Source: Glycine soja (lineage: Eukaryota > Streptophyta > Magnoliopsida > Fabales > Fabaceae). Taken from it: DNA of 64,000 nucleotides. Both the position numbers and the translations under genes were made by a program. Positions 13,404 to 35,689 of this stretch are shown piece by piece (positions within the stretch are counted from its first letter, which is position 1; every line of letters starts with the position of its first letter). The notes under the pieces were generated by a model. That model had not been told where the DNA came from. It saw only the letters and a program-made list of their open reading frames with translations, and searched no databases. The stretch covers positions 50,195,928 to 50,259,927 of the forward strand of contig NC_041019.1 of NCBI RefSeq assembly GCF_004193775.1. The letters are read 5' to 3'.

Positions 13404-14841
13404 CGTTGCCTTTGGGACGCATTGTCCACAAAGGGTACAACATAGCTAAGATCTTCTGAATATTCCTAATTTGCGTGAGTATTTTGTCTCAGCAACGAGT
13501 CCTTGTTGTGCCTCACTGGTGATGCTGAAGAAAGGGTACAATTCATACCCTAATATTACCCGAAATGGCTGCTTCATCTGCAGTGTGATTCATGGTGTTG
13601 TACAACAAACTCATGAAGCTTTCTTGCAATTGATTGTAGGAGATGTCTAGCGTGCTCCAATGTGAACCAACTTTGGAATACCGAACCGTGCCTCTTCGTA
13701 CCAAATCACACCCTTCATGCAGGCTGCTAAAAAAATCAGTTAAAAAAAATCATAACAATAACTAGTTATAAAACTATGACCAGTTTTATAAAAAATGATT
13801 ATTTCAAATTAAAAAACGCTAAAATTACCTTCTCCAACACACTCTTTTGAATATATTATTTTTTATTGATTAAAATTTATTAAAAATCACACAATTGATT
13901 AGGCTCTACATACTCCCTTCATCCCTATTATAAGAATTCTTCAAATAATTCATATTCCATTTGAACAAATTAAATAGCTAATCTATTACATTATCAATTA
14001 CTTGTGTCATTTTAAAATTATCTTTTTCTTAACTCTCTATTCACTTAATTATTTATTATTAATGTTTGGAGAGAGAATAATTAAGTAAGATATAAAAAAA
14101 AATAATCCATCTAAGAATTAAAAAAGATCTTATAAAAAATAACAAACAGATTTTTGAAATATGTTTTATAATTAGAGATGAAATGAGTAGTATTTATTAA
14201 TTCTCTTAACTAATAGAAAGAATGTTTTCAAAAGTATATTATTAACACTCCTCTTTTAAATATTTTTTTATTTAAAAAGTAATTATAGTTATAAAATTAT
14301 AGCCTATTTCTTAGAAATAGTTATTTTAAATAACTTGTTTTATCCATCCAGGTTATATAACTAGTTTTGGATATAATTGGTTATATCCATAAAGGGTTTT
14401 TTAAAAGCTTAATTAGTTATGCTATATTATAATTAGTTATACAAAATTAATTAAGATTGTAGTTATTATATTCACTTATAATTTAATTATTTATTAGTTA
14501 AGATCATGGTCACGAACACCCCAACCTGAATGGACAAGGAACAATCTGGATGTGAGGATATATTGTGTTTGTTGCGTTTGCCACGCATTGTGTGCAGAGC
14601 TGAGAGGGTACATCGCCCCTACACATGAACATTCCATGCACTGTGTAGGAAGATAACCAAGAGAGGAGGGTCCTGAAGCCTGTTTCATAGGCCCTATTGG
14701 CCGTAGATTGGTTTCCAAATCCAAAGCAGAGTTGGTCTAGAAAACCAAGGTGGATGTTCTGTGCTTTAGTAGTTGCGAAATTGAAGAAGGTAAGAAAGAT
14801 ATAAAGGAAGAGAGCTTCGTCAAGGAATTATTTGAAGGCAT
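13404..14841 (-). pseudogene. Dead CRK (DUF26 receptor kinase) ectodomain gene
   Basis: Collinear but broken similarity to exon 1 of the intact CRK at 18547-24914. A start codon at 14839-14841 begins MPSNNSL and a signal-peptide-like stretch. Segment 14530-14700 matches the first DUF26 domain but is frameshifted. After an AT-rich insertion (13735-14490), 13575-13730 matches the WYDEC-RYSN part of DUF26-1. The region 13404-13560 matches sequence between DUF26-2 and DUF26-3, with intervening domains deleted. No kinase exons are found. It was therefore a related four-domain CRK that suffered deletions, frameshifts and a MITE insertion. It lies in the same orientation as, and next to, the intact CRK pair, consistent with an old tandem copy. 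Confidence 0.75.
13913..14190. mobile_element. Stowaway-like MITE
   Basis: The left end CTCCCTTCATCCCTATTATA and the right end, reverse complement CTACTCATTTCATCTCTAAT, are imperfect terminal inverted repeats of the CTCCCTCCGTCCC type. It is flanked by TA on both sides (13911-13912 and 14191-14192), as expected for Tc1/mariner Stowaway elements. 278 bp, non-coding, inserted in the dead CRK gene. Confidence 0.6.
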
Positions 14842-14931
14842 AGTTCTGTTAAATATAGGGGAAGTTGAAACTTCTAATTAATTTCGAAAAATTCTTTGTC
14901 TTTGTCTGTTTATATGGAGCAATACAGTAGG

Positions 14932-16722
14932 AAAATTCATTTTTTTAAATGAATTTAAAATTATTTATGATAAAATAATTTGTTTGGATAGAATATTTGA
15001 AAAGAAATTTAATTTTTGATATTTTTATGAATTATTTTGATTCATTAAAATAATGAGATTTCAAATTCTCTCAAAAAAATAAGAATTTGAAATTCTTTTT
15101 TCATAGATGCTCACACTAATTCACGTCTTTTGCTCGCGATTCTTTCTCGCTCAACACTCGCAATTATGAGTGATCAAAGTTTTTACGGCCGACATCGACA
15201 TAAGTTATTTTTCACTAATGTTGGTCGAAGTTTTTTCGGTCATAAGTTTTTTGTATAATGTCAATCAAAGCTATTTTTTGTTGATATCGGCTAAGATTTT
15301 TTTAGATGATGTTGATCAAGGTTATTTTCTCACTAACGTCAGTCATGGGAATTTTTTGCTGATGTCAGCCAATGATTTTTTTTGCCGTTGTCATCCAGTT
15401 TTTTTCAGTTGATGTTGACCAATGATTTTTTTTGTCGACGCTAGCTAGATTTTTTCTACTAATATCGATCATGACTAACTTTTGAGTAGACACCTGCTAA
15501 GATTTTTCAACCAACATCAACTAAGTTTTTTCAGCCAACATCAGCTAAAGTTATTTTTTAGCCAATATCGGCTAGGGTTATTTTTCAGTCAATGTTAGCT
15601 AGAGTATTTTGGCTGATGTCAACTAGATTTTCTTAGCCGACATCGGTTAGGATTTTTTTGCTGACGTCGACTAGGGTTTTTTGGCTGACATCAGTCAAAA
15701 CTATTTTTTAACCACATTAGCTAGGTTTTTTTGTTGATGTCGGCTAAGGTTTTTTCCGCTAACACCAACTAGGTATTTTTTTTTACCGACATTGAGTATG
15801 ATTATTTTTAGTCGACATCGACTAAGTTTTTACAGTCGACATCCACTAGAGTTTTTTCGGTCGACATCGATCAGAGCTATTTTTTAGCCAACATCAGCCA
15901 AGACTATTTTATAGCCGATGTTGGACAGGATTTTTTGTTCGACATTGATTAGGGCTATTTTTTAGTCAACTTCGACTTGGGATTTTTCAGTCAACGTTGA
16001 CCAATGATTTTTTTCGACCGACATCGAATAGGTTCCATTGGTCGGCATCGATCAAACTATTTTTTAGTTTATATTGGATAGATTTTTTTGTCAATGCCTG
16101 TTAGGATTTTTTAGGCCGACATTGGCTAAAAATAATCTTGGTCAATGTTGTTCAAAAATACCCTAGCCAGTGACGGCTAAACAAACCCTAGCCAACGTTG
16201 GTAAAAACAAAACCTTGCCAACATCAACTGAAAAATATACTCAACCAATGTTAGCCAAAAAATAGTCCCGAATGAAGTCAATTGACAAATATTCACGACA
16301 TATTTTGACAAAAAAAAACCATATTTAATGTCGACCGAAAAAATAGTCTTGATTGATGTTGGTTTAAAAATAATCAGTGGTTATGGTCAAACAAAACAAC
16401 CCTAGTTAAAATTATCAATATTTTATATTTTTAAATAATTAAAAATAGAAAAATATTTTTTAATTAATATTTTAAAATTAGATTGTGTTTGTTTTTTTTA
16501 TATAGTTTAGTATTAAAATTTCATAAATGTAAAATTGAAATTTTATATATGAAAAAAATTGAATTTTCTTAACAAAGAATGAGAATTAAAAAAAATTGAA
16601 TTAATTTATCAAAATAAAACATTTTAAAAAGAAAGAAAATTAAAATCAAAGCAATTCAAATTTTAAATATTTTAAATTTCTTAAAAATTTAAAATTCCAA
16701 ACCAAGTAATTCTACGAAGAAG
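14932..16722. mobile_element. Inverted-repeat (foldback-like) element carrying a short-unit array
   Basis: Compared with the 5' flanks of the intact CRK genes, about 1.8 kb is inserted upstream of the dead CRK. Its outer ~150 bp are AT-rich and imperfectly inverted: TTTGTTTGGATAGAATATTT from about 14980, against TTGGTTTGGAATTTTAAATT as the reverse complement of the right end near 16705. CRK-like flank resumes at about 16728 with GCGAGTTAAACACTCGTG. No clear target-site duplication or transposase was found, so the superfamily is undetermined. Confidence 0.5.
15165..16400. repeat. Array of degenerate ~30 bp units with a GCCGACATCGGCTA core
   Basis: About forty diverged units, each a T-rich run followed by a core such as GCCGACATCGACTAGGG, GTCGACATCGACTAAG or GCTGACATCAGTCA. 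The core is itself near-palindromic (GCCGACATCGGC). From about 16110 the units flip to the opposite orientation (CCCTAGCCAACGTTGG). The change of direction inside one array resembles subterminal repeats of a DNA transposon. Confidence 0.7.
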
Positions 16723-16727
16723 GCGCG

Positions 16728-17000
16728 AGTTAAACACTCGTGATCATCATCTAGAAGGATTCCCCTGAAAAATCTTATAAAAAAAGTCAAGAGATTATTA
16801 ATTATATTACGTGTGGAAGTAGTCTCAAAGAAAGTTAGAAAATGTCAAAAAAACTGGCTGTGGACTGTGTGGTTTGGTCGCAATTTCAATGTTACGGGAA
16901 ATTGCCCACATTTTATTTGTAGTTGCAATGCGGACTGCAAAACCCTTGACATTATACATCAACATATTGTGGTTACAAACCGTTATGCAAAAACTTGATT
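16728..17000 (-). promoter_or_regulatory. Relic 5' flank of the dead CRK gene
   Basis: Matches the DNA upstream of the intact CRK at about 25150-25320, with the shared stretches ATTATTAATTATATTACGTG and GTTACGGGAAATTGCC. It also keeps the GAGTTAAACACTCGTG segment seen upstream of the other CRK copies. It shows where the inverted-repeat element landed. Confidence 0.6.
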
Positions 17001-17737
17001 TTATGAAACCCTTATGTCAAAATCCTTGTCAAAACATGATCAGCTCAAAAGACCCCCACCTTGTATTTATTATAAGGTCCAGCTAACAAATTCACCATAT
17101 GATTAACTGTGTTTGCTCATTGAAGCATGAGAATAGGATTGATGTTTTATTTATTTAGTTCTTAAATTTTTTTTATTGATTTTTTAGATTTTGTCAAAAA
17201 AAAATTTAACTAATTTTAGTCCCTGAACTTTTATCTCATTAATATTTTTAGTTTTCATCGTCAATTGTTAACTGATGTTGTGGCATTAATTTTTAAATAT
17301 TTTATTATATTTTGTAGTGATTAATTATATGATGGTTAAAACCCATTAATAATATTACTTTACAATAATGTTTAATAAGTAAAAAAATCATTTTTTTTGC
17401 AATTTTTAACCGCAAAAAATTACAAAGTCAAACTCTAAACTTGTTGGATTTGTTTTAAAAATAAGCTTAACCTACTACAATTAATAAGGGTATAAGAGTA
17501 TTTTTCAATGTTTATTATTTTATTTTCACTTTATTTTGACATTTATTTCTTTTTATCCCAACAACTCAACTTTCAACTTTATTTTTACTCTATTTTTCTT
17601 TTTTTAATTTATAATATTTATTTTCATCTAATTTATTTATTTCTTTCTTCACAACCAAACCAAATAAAACATAAGAGATTCATACGATACCATAATAAGA
17701 GTTAGATTTGTCAATAATACTAATTAAAAATTAATAC

Positions 17738-18102
17738 AATGTTAATTTTAGTTTTAATTTTTTATACCATCATCATTTTTTGAATTTGGTCATCCTATTT
17801 TTATTTATTTTTTAAATTTCATTGTCTCACTATTTTAATTGTACAAATTTAGTCATCAATCTATTAATTTATCATTTAATATTTAACAAAAATGCTAATA
17901 TCACATCCTATTGCACATCTATGTTAGCATATTAGTTACACTATCACGTCAAAATCTCCATTAATTATTAGATGTCTAGTTAACATATGGACCAAAGTTG
18001 CACAACTAAAATAGTTAAAGGACCAAAAAATCACAATAAAAAAATGAAATTAAAATAACAAATAAAAAGTAATTATAGTAAAAGGACCAAAATTACAATT
18101 AA
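17738..18102. mobile_element. MITE-like element with ~100 bp inverted ends
   Basis: The left end (TTAATTTTAGTTTTAATTTT...ATTTGGTCATCC) and the reverse complement of the right end (TTAATTGTAATTTTGGTCCT...TTTGGTCC) align for about 100 bp. No coding capacity. The surrounding 17000-18546 is otherwise AT-rich without a gene. Confidence 0.5.
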
Positions 18103-18546
18103 GCATTGAATATATTCATAGTAGGTACTACATCACAATAATGTATTCTTATTTTGAAATCCAAATTTCTTTGCTTAGCAAGTGATTCAAGAGTCATTCA
18201 CAAATATCTAATGTAAAACATATTGAAATTTGAAATAAAGCATACTTCATTTTTTTATAGGTATTTTATATTTGTACTTTCTTTTTTGATAAACAACATG
18301 AATTTTATTATTTAAATAAGAGAACTTAACCTTAGCATAATACATGCCATAGGTCAACATAAAAAGATCTGAAACTTAAAGCCACACAAGTAGTAAGGGA
18401 ACATAGTAGAAAAAGATTTACACAATTTGAGAAAACTCAAAACACATTTATATACTTCATAATTTGACCTCTACATCATAATTAAGTGTCCAATAATATT
18501 TTATAATATATTAAAACATGATTAAATAATGATATTAAAAAATAAA

Positions 18547-24914
<6,368 letters not shown>

Positions 24915-25615
24915 GGTTATTCTGTTAATGCTCCACATTAACATTATCATATCATGATGGTTATGCATGTCCGGAATTTCCTTTTGTGTTATAATGGAAA
25001 ACAAAATATAGGGTGGAGTTTATTTAACATGGCAGTGAGGAATAGGGCAAAGCAAGTCAAGGCAGGGTACTCGTGTCTCGCTCATTAATATGGTCTTGCC
25101 CCATATTCATTCTACTGAAAATTCTTATAATTTTCATTAGATTATTAATTATATTACGTACGTGTGGAAGTAATCTCAAAGGAAAGTTAGAAGAATCTAC
25201 CCAACAAAAAAAAAAAGTTAGAAAATGTCAAAACAAGTGGCTCCAATTTGGTCGCAATTTGAATGTTACGGGAAATTGCCGACATTTGCAGTTGTAATTC
25301 GGACCCAAAACCCTTTGGCATTTTTTTTATGGGTAATTTATATTTGTACTTTCTTTTTTCTGAGCAAAATGAAATTTATTGCTTAAACAAGATAACATAA
25401 CCTTAGGATAAGAGAGGTCGTAGATCAACGTATATATAAAGTTCTAATATATGAATTGAAGCCATATTACTAAAGGCACAATGTTATCCCCTGAATGCCA
25501 GAATTGACCATACTTCACAATTTGACCACTATGATGACATAATTAAGTGCTAAATAAGACTTTATAACACATTATAAACATTATAATGACTAGATAATGA
25601 TATACAGAGTTAAAT

Positions 25616-29581
<3,966 letters not shown>

Positions 29582-30130
29582 GGTTGTATGAATGTTCTAC
29601 AACACTACCATACTATTGGAGGATTATATAGATGGATTTTTGCTATTCAAACTTCGCGTATTGTAATGGAAAATATAGGTACCGTGAAATTGAAACTTAT
29701 AATAATTTTTTCCCCATCAACAACATAATTTAACATGGTAGTGAGGGATATAGGGGCAACGTGCAAACATTAGCGAGTCAAACACTCATGTCTCGCTTTC
29801 GTTACCTTCATACACTGATTCCACCCAAAATACTTGTAGTTTTTTTAGATTATTATATTGTGTGTTGAACATGTTTTGAAGAAAGTGGCAAAAACAGAAA
29901 TGAGGGAGAAGATCGAGATGGTAGCCTGAAATCCTCTGTTGATAAAAAAAATTAACAAATTAATTAATAACCAACATTTTCAATCAAATAAAAAAGTGTC
30001 TTGAAGAAAGTTAGAAAACGTCAAAACTAGGGCAGCTCATAGTTTGGATCAGGAGAGAATTAAACCGAAATATTTATAGGTTCAGCGAGTCTTGTATTAA
30101 AAACCCAACCGAACTATTATAGGTTTAGTG
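29582..30130 (-). promoter_or_regulatory. Promoter region of the two-DUF26 CRK
   Basis: The minus strand has TATATAAT at about 29623-29632 and CTATATTTTCC near 29671 as TATA candidates. Further up, GTTTGACTCG at about 29778-29787 contains a TTGACT W-box core, the WRKY site common in defence-gene promoters. The segment is nearly identical in unit B (50034-50590). Confidence 0.45.
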
Positions 30131-30779
30131 AACCAGTTCTATATTAAAAAAATTGAACCAGACTTATACCAGTGAGACATAAAAATACTCAGGCACAGCA
30201 GAAGCAAACAAAGAAAAAGATGAACTTTTGTACTCTATTTCATTCCCAGACGGTGCAGAGGGTGGCTTTTTAGTGGAATATATATTACAAACATAAAAAT
30301 AGTATTAAAAAACTACTTAATGAATAAGGAAGACCATAAGCGGTTGTAAACAAGAGGAGTTATAAATTCAATAACACTCATCGTAATATTATACGCACCA
30401 AGAGGAGACACCTACCTTGACAACTTTCTCTAATCTTAGCAAAAAGGTTAAGGTTCAGTGGTTCACTGAATTAGATTTTTACATTGGTGTATAGAAGTAG
30501 TGAAATGCTTTAAAAAAAACAGTTTAGTGTAGTTTTGTTAGTTGGATTATTAATAGTTTGGTGCAGTTCAGTTAAGGTTTATTCACGTTTCTTCAATAAA
30601 GTGTAGAATATTTTTCTGCTGAAAATGTTCATTTGATGTTAAATAACTATACTCGGTCACTTATTGAAGAAAAAGATGGAAATTAAATAGTCTACACTTT
30701 ATATACTACTAAACTAACTAACATATAACTAATTAACTAACAAACTAATAGATTTCTAGCTAACTCACTCAACTTATAT

Positions 30780-31450
30780 GTCCTATTTTTTGGGCAATCT
30801 AATGTTAGGAATGCTCTCACTTGGAAAGGGTTACTAAGAAGCTTTGAATTGGTGGCAGGACTTAAGGTGAATTTCCACAAAAGCAAACTGGCGGGTCTGG
30901 AGTTATGGAGGACGAGCTATAGAGGTATGCCTCTATTTTGAATTATCAGGTGATGAATATTCCCTTTGTGTACCTAGGAATGCCTATGGGGGGCTAACTT
31001 TAAAAGGGTAACAACATGGAAGCCAGTTGTGGACAAGATCTCAAACTAGCTAGCCTCATGGGAACAGAAATTTCTATCTTATGGCGGGAGGATATATATT
31101 TATTAAAATCTGTGTTATCATCTTTACCCTTGTTCTTCTTCTCTCTTCACAGAGCGCCCAAAGGGGTTACGAAAGAGATCATCAATTTACAAAGGAGGTT
31201 CTTAATGGGGGGAAAAGAAAATGTGTTGGGAAAGCTGGCAAAAGATTTGCTTGCCAAAGGAGTGTGGGTGGATCTTGAAATATTTAATGAAGCCCTAGTG
31301 GTCAAATGGATGCATGTGGTGCTTTGTTCATGAGTAGGAATCACTATGGGTAAAGGTATTATCCGGTTTCCTCATCCTGGTGGAAGGAAGTACATGAGGC
31401 ATGCACACATGTGCTGGCAGCGATATGGTCAATATGGACTTAGGCTTCGT
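30780..31450 (+). pseudogene. L1-type LINE reverse transcriptase fragment (unit A)
   Basis: Broken frames encode the middle-to-late part of a plant non-LTR reverse transcriptase: SFELVAGLKVNFHKSKL, then WKPVVDKIS, LKSVLSSLPLFFFSLHRAPK, IINLQRRFLMGG, and finally LEIFNEALVVKWM and ESLWVKVL. These are separated by frameshifts and stops. No endonuclease or 5' part and no target duplications are seen. The second copy is at 51238-51915. Confidence 0.85.
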
Positions 31451-32120
31451 GAGTGCATGTATGTAAGCTAAGTATGTTTAAATCCAAACCAATCCATAAT
31501 AAAAACTAAAAATCACTAAAAAAAAAATCAAACTAGATCAATTTTTTTTTATAGATTTGTGGATGATTTTTTCTTAAATAAATCTGTTTGATTTGATTTA
31601 TGGTATGTATTTTTAAAATTAAATCAAAGCACAATACTTATATTATTTTAATATTATATGTTTTATATTTATATCACTTGATTTGATAATATTTTATAAT
31701 ATTATATATATAAAATTTATATAATGTATATTACTTATTTTTCAAATCACTTTTTAAGATACATTTAATTTAAATATGAAAATTTTAAATTAAGATTTTT
31801 TATTATAGAAGATTTAACATATTAATAAATTTGATAGATTTTTATTAATATTTTTTTAATATAATTTAATTTAAAAGATAAAAAAAATATAAACTTTAAT
31901 AAAATAATATTTAAAAAAAACCGCAAAAATCAAATCATAAAATATTAATTTGATTTAGTTTAAATTTTATTCACACGGTGACTTTTGATGAAACTTAAAA
32001 CCAATACCAATACCCCTACGGTCTCCCGTATTCTATCAGTGAGTAAACCTTAACCCGCACCTTGGAATCAATTTTTATGTTATCATTCTAACTCTTCTCC
32101 GTTATTCCCGATTACTATTC
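31451..32120. other. AT-rich DNA, no gene seen
   Basis: AT-rich spacer shared with unit B (51916-52580). In unit B it carries an (AT)n expansion at 52115-52161. Confidence 0.6.
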
Positions 32121-32480
32121 ACCAACTCGTTAATGTTTATTCGCAGTCACGAGCGTTTGGAATCCTCGCTTCATTCACAAATCAAGGACAAAGATTTCAG
32201 TTTGGGGTGCTGCATTTCGCCGGTTCAGAATTACACTACAAAGTTTAAAAAAAAAAAATGAATTTGTTGTTTGTAGTATATTGGGTTCTGTTTACGCCAG
32301 AAAATTCAACAAATTGAATTTTTCATTTCAGGTTTAAAATGGGTGATTAAAGATCGAGCCTTCACTTCTGGGATCGAGCAAATTATGAGGCTTCTTGTAC
32401 CTGCTTCTGATTCCAATTTAAATGGTGGCTTGAACGTTCATCCAAACTCAGAAAATTAGAGATTGAATTAGAAAGATTAA
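32121..32480 (+). pseudogene. Unrecognised gene-like fragment (unit A)
   Basis: This stretch is less AT-rich than its surroundings and keeps exon-like frames. One reads RLESSLHSQIKDKDFSLGCC; another, after a possible intron ending TTTCAG, ends with charged residues (LRKLEIELERLKIK). Both copies, here and at 52581-52960, carry stops. I do not recognise the family. A small zinc-finger type protein is possible but unsupported. Confidence 0.3.
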
Positions 32481-32999
32481 AGATAAAGTGATCCTTAGGT
32501 TTGAATTATATATAAAAAAAAAACAAATTTAATTGACTAATCTGACTATATAATTCACATCATGTTTCATGATGATTCAACTACACATAATATATAATGA
32601 TGTAATTTATTTTAAAATCACAAAAAAATAATGATTAGCCGAAAAATTATTTTGTTAAATTATTAATGTTCAATAATATTAGTTGTTAAAATAGTTTAAA
32701 AATATAAAATAACAGAAAAATAATAAAATTATGATTTATTTTAAAATAAGTAATTAGGAGATTGAATAAATATACTGAGCATAAAAATAAAATAAAATAT
32801 AAAAAGTGACAAGTTGACCTTTTAAAAATACTTAATAAAAACTACTAAAAAGTTACTAAAATAACTTTATTAATCAGTTGTTTAATTTGCATTTCTCATT
32901 GTATAACACATGGTACAAACCTTCTCTTCGTTCTATTTTATTTACTTTTCATTTTTTTTTCATATATATATACCCTTTGTTAGGATAATATGAGAAAAA

Positions 33000-33950
33000 A
33001 CATGCAAAATAAATGACTTTGATGTTAGATAAGTACGTGAATGAGTTTAGAATGAAATAAAAAAAATAAAACAAAAAATTTGATATTTATAAAGTAGGAT
33101 AAGAATTTCAGATTGTTATTTGTAAGAGTTATATATTATAATATAACAATCATTACAAATAATTCCTTATAATAACTAATAGATAAATAATGATTTATAG
33201 ATAATTATGCACTTATCACTTGGTAAGGGAGTTGTCATATTATCATTAATATTCAAATATTAAAGTATACGAAGATAATCTATTGGTCACCCAAAAAAGG
33301 GTTGGATGTGATGTATTATCAAAATTGAATATGTGAAAGTTATTTTTCTCCTCTTTTACACAAGATGTGTGTGTCGGTATTTTTTAAGCTAAAAATATAC
33401 ATCACTTTGTTAAACATACGCATGTCAAATCAATAAAATAAGATGGCTTATTGAAAGAAAGAAAAAATCAATTTTTAAAAACACTGTTTTCTAATCGAAG
33501 AAGTCAACCAAATTAATATTTAAATTACATTCTTTATTTGTATTATAAAATACAATCATATACTCAATACGGTGATTAAAAGACTTTTAAAAAACTAAAT
33601 AAAGAAGGGAGCATAAACACATGGTTTTATTTTTATACAAAGTATATATTAACTAGGTTAAATTAAAATATAAGTAACATAATAACATACAAATCAAAAG
33701 TTTTTGGTACAACTAATTTAGCATTTATATTTCTTAATAAAAGACTAAAGTTTGATTCTCAACTTAAAAATAGAGTCGTGACGGTATGTATTATTTTATC
33801 ATCAAATGAGACAATTCTGTAGAGAAAAATAAGTTAAATGTGAAATAAAAATCTTAAATAACTTTTCATTATATAACAACAATAATAAGGGAAGTGCACT
33901 TTTTTTTATATTAAAAATCATTATAAAAGCGCCTAATTTCCATTTGATCC
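33000..33950. other. ~0.94 kb present only in unit A
   Basis: Unit B runs directly from AACATGAAAAACAAATGA to TCCATATGATCACTCGAG, whereas unit A has ~940 bp of AT-rich DNA between the same flanks. Short TGA-type microhomology at the ends suggests a deletion in unit B rather than a transposon insertion. No gene is seen. Confidence 0.6.
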
Positions 33951-35460
33951 ACATGATCACTCGAGCTCCTTGCAAATTCTACCAAAAAGAATCATTTAAA
34001 GATATATCTAACTAAACTTAGATTACAGCACATTTGTACTTTTCATAAGCTTAGCCATATATCTATTGCATTTAAATAATCTCTTAACTTTCTATCTATT
34101 TTTTTATTATTATCCTGCTTTTAATAACTATATCTTAAAAGTTTAATTTTAAGCTTTTATAATTTTTAAATTATTAGGAATTAATTAGTCCCTCTTATTA
34201 TATGTAAAATTTTAGTCTTGATCCCCACATAAAGAAATAATTCTTAGTATGAAATTGTAGAGATTTAATATATTTGAACTTCTAAAATATAACAATTAAA
34301 ATCAAAACTGTGTTTGGTAAAAAAAAAATGATCAAAACTGTGAAACTAACCATTTCTTCTTCAGATTTTGCAATGCAATGAATCAGTGACGCATTTTTTT
34401 ATCCTAGTTCAAATCATTTAGGTTGAATTACAGGATTTGAACTCCAATAATTTAAATGCACGATTCAGCATTCTGTTGGGAACATTGAAGACCAGTCAAC
34501 TACTATATTGTCATCATTGAAAGAAACAAATATAAGCTTTATATATAGTGGTGAAGGTACAATAAACAAAATAACCTAATAAATTGATCTTCCTTCTCCT
34601 GGTTAAAAAAATATTTAAATCAGAGTATAATACTGTATGGAAATTGGTTTCAAACTTATGATAACTATTTCTACAATAAATGCAAAATGTCGGTGTAATA
34701 ATTATAATAATATATTAAATATTAAGATACCCCAACAACATCCCACCACAGATTAAAAGGTTTTACAAGCAGGAAGGGATCACTGGAAAAAATGGGAAAG
34801 ACTAGCTATACTATCTGCAGTAAGTGAAGGATGTGACTTGTACTGGTTACTTGATATTTTTCTCTAATTGGTGCTCAATACTGTACCACCCTGCAAGGCT
34901 CTCAATCTCTCATAGTCTGCGTTGAGTCTCATTCGACTTCTATAAGATAAGATATTAGTATAACCAGCAACAATTACTTACCAAAAGAAATGCTGCAATT
35001 TATTCAAATTATAAAAGTAAAGTGGCTCAGACCAAGCTAGACTTTAATGGATAAGTTCCATGTTCTTTTAGTAACTAGTATGGTGCCCGTGGTCGTGTAT
35101 GAGCACGGGTTGCTATATATACTTTCTTTTATGTTATTTAAATACTGTTTTTATATGAATATTTTTCTAATGATTTAGCCTTTTTTTATGAAGTGAAGTT
35201 AGTTATTATGTGAAATATTTATATTATTTTTTCAAATGCTCAATTAATTAGACAATTCAGTCTAAAACACAATAAAATATTTTTTATTTTATTTTGTAAC
35301 GTAAGATAATACTTTATTCATTGTAAGTTGTAACGGTTTTTAATTATAATTGTTGCATTTAATGATTATCATTTTACAATTAAAAAATTAGAGATTAATC
35401 TAATAAGTTATAAACGACGTTTATGCTGGAGCAAAAAAAAAAAAAACTCACAGTAACTTG
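33951..35460. other. AT-rich spacer with an older internal repeat, no gene seen
   Basis: Segment 34190-34560 recurs, more diverged, at 44970-45290 within the same unit (and 53815-54130 / 58275-58590 in unit B). At 35075-35110 there is a GGTGCCCGTGGTCGTG / GAGCACGGGTTGC motif typical of dispersed plant repeats. Confidence 0.55.
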
Positions 35461-35468
35461 CAACTATT

Positions 35469-35582
35469 AACTCACAAATTGGTCCCTCGTGTCATGGTTT
35501 CAGCACAACTTGTGCTAAAACTCCGGCTGCTTTATTGATATATTTCTTTTGGCCTTTAAAAAAAAAACTCACAAATTGGTCC
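35469..35582 (+). mobile_element. 5'-truncated LINE (L1) 3' tail with target-site duplication (unit A)
   Basis: An ~80 bp body (35486-35565), ending GATATATTTCTTTTGGCCTTT plus A-run in the style of plant L1 3' ends, is flanked by perfect 17 bp direct repeats AACTCACAAATTGGTCC at 35469-35485 and 35566-35582. This is the signature of target-primed reverse transcription with strong 5' truncation. Confidence 0.75.
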
Positions 35583-35689
35583 TAATCAGATTTGTAATGA
35601 AATATATTAAGTCTTAAATTAAATTTGTATTATTATAAAATTTGTAAAATTGTAACTAAGTAAACTGGAAGGTAAGCGTTAGGGTTTTA

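Noticed and set aside
15165..16400. Repeated short units as a CRISPR array
   Set aside because: The context is a plant genome, the units are highly diverged with no constant repeat/unique spacer pattern, and orientation flips.
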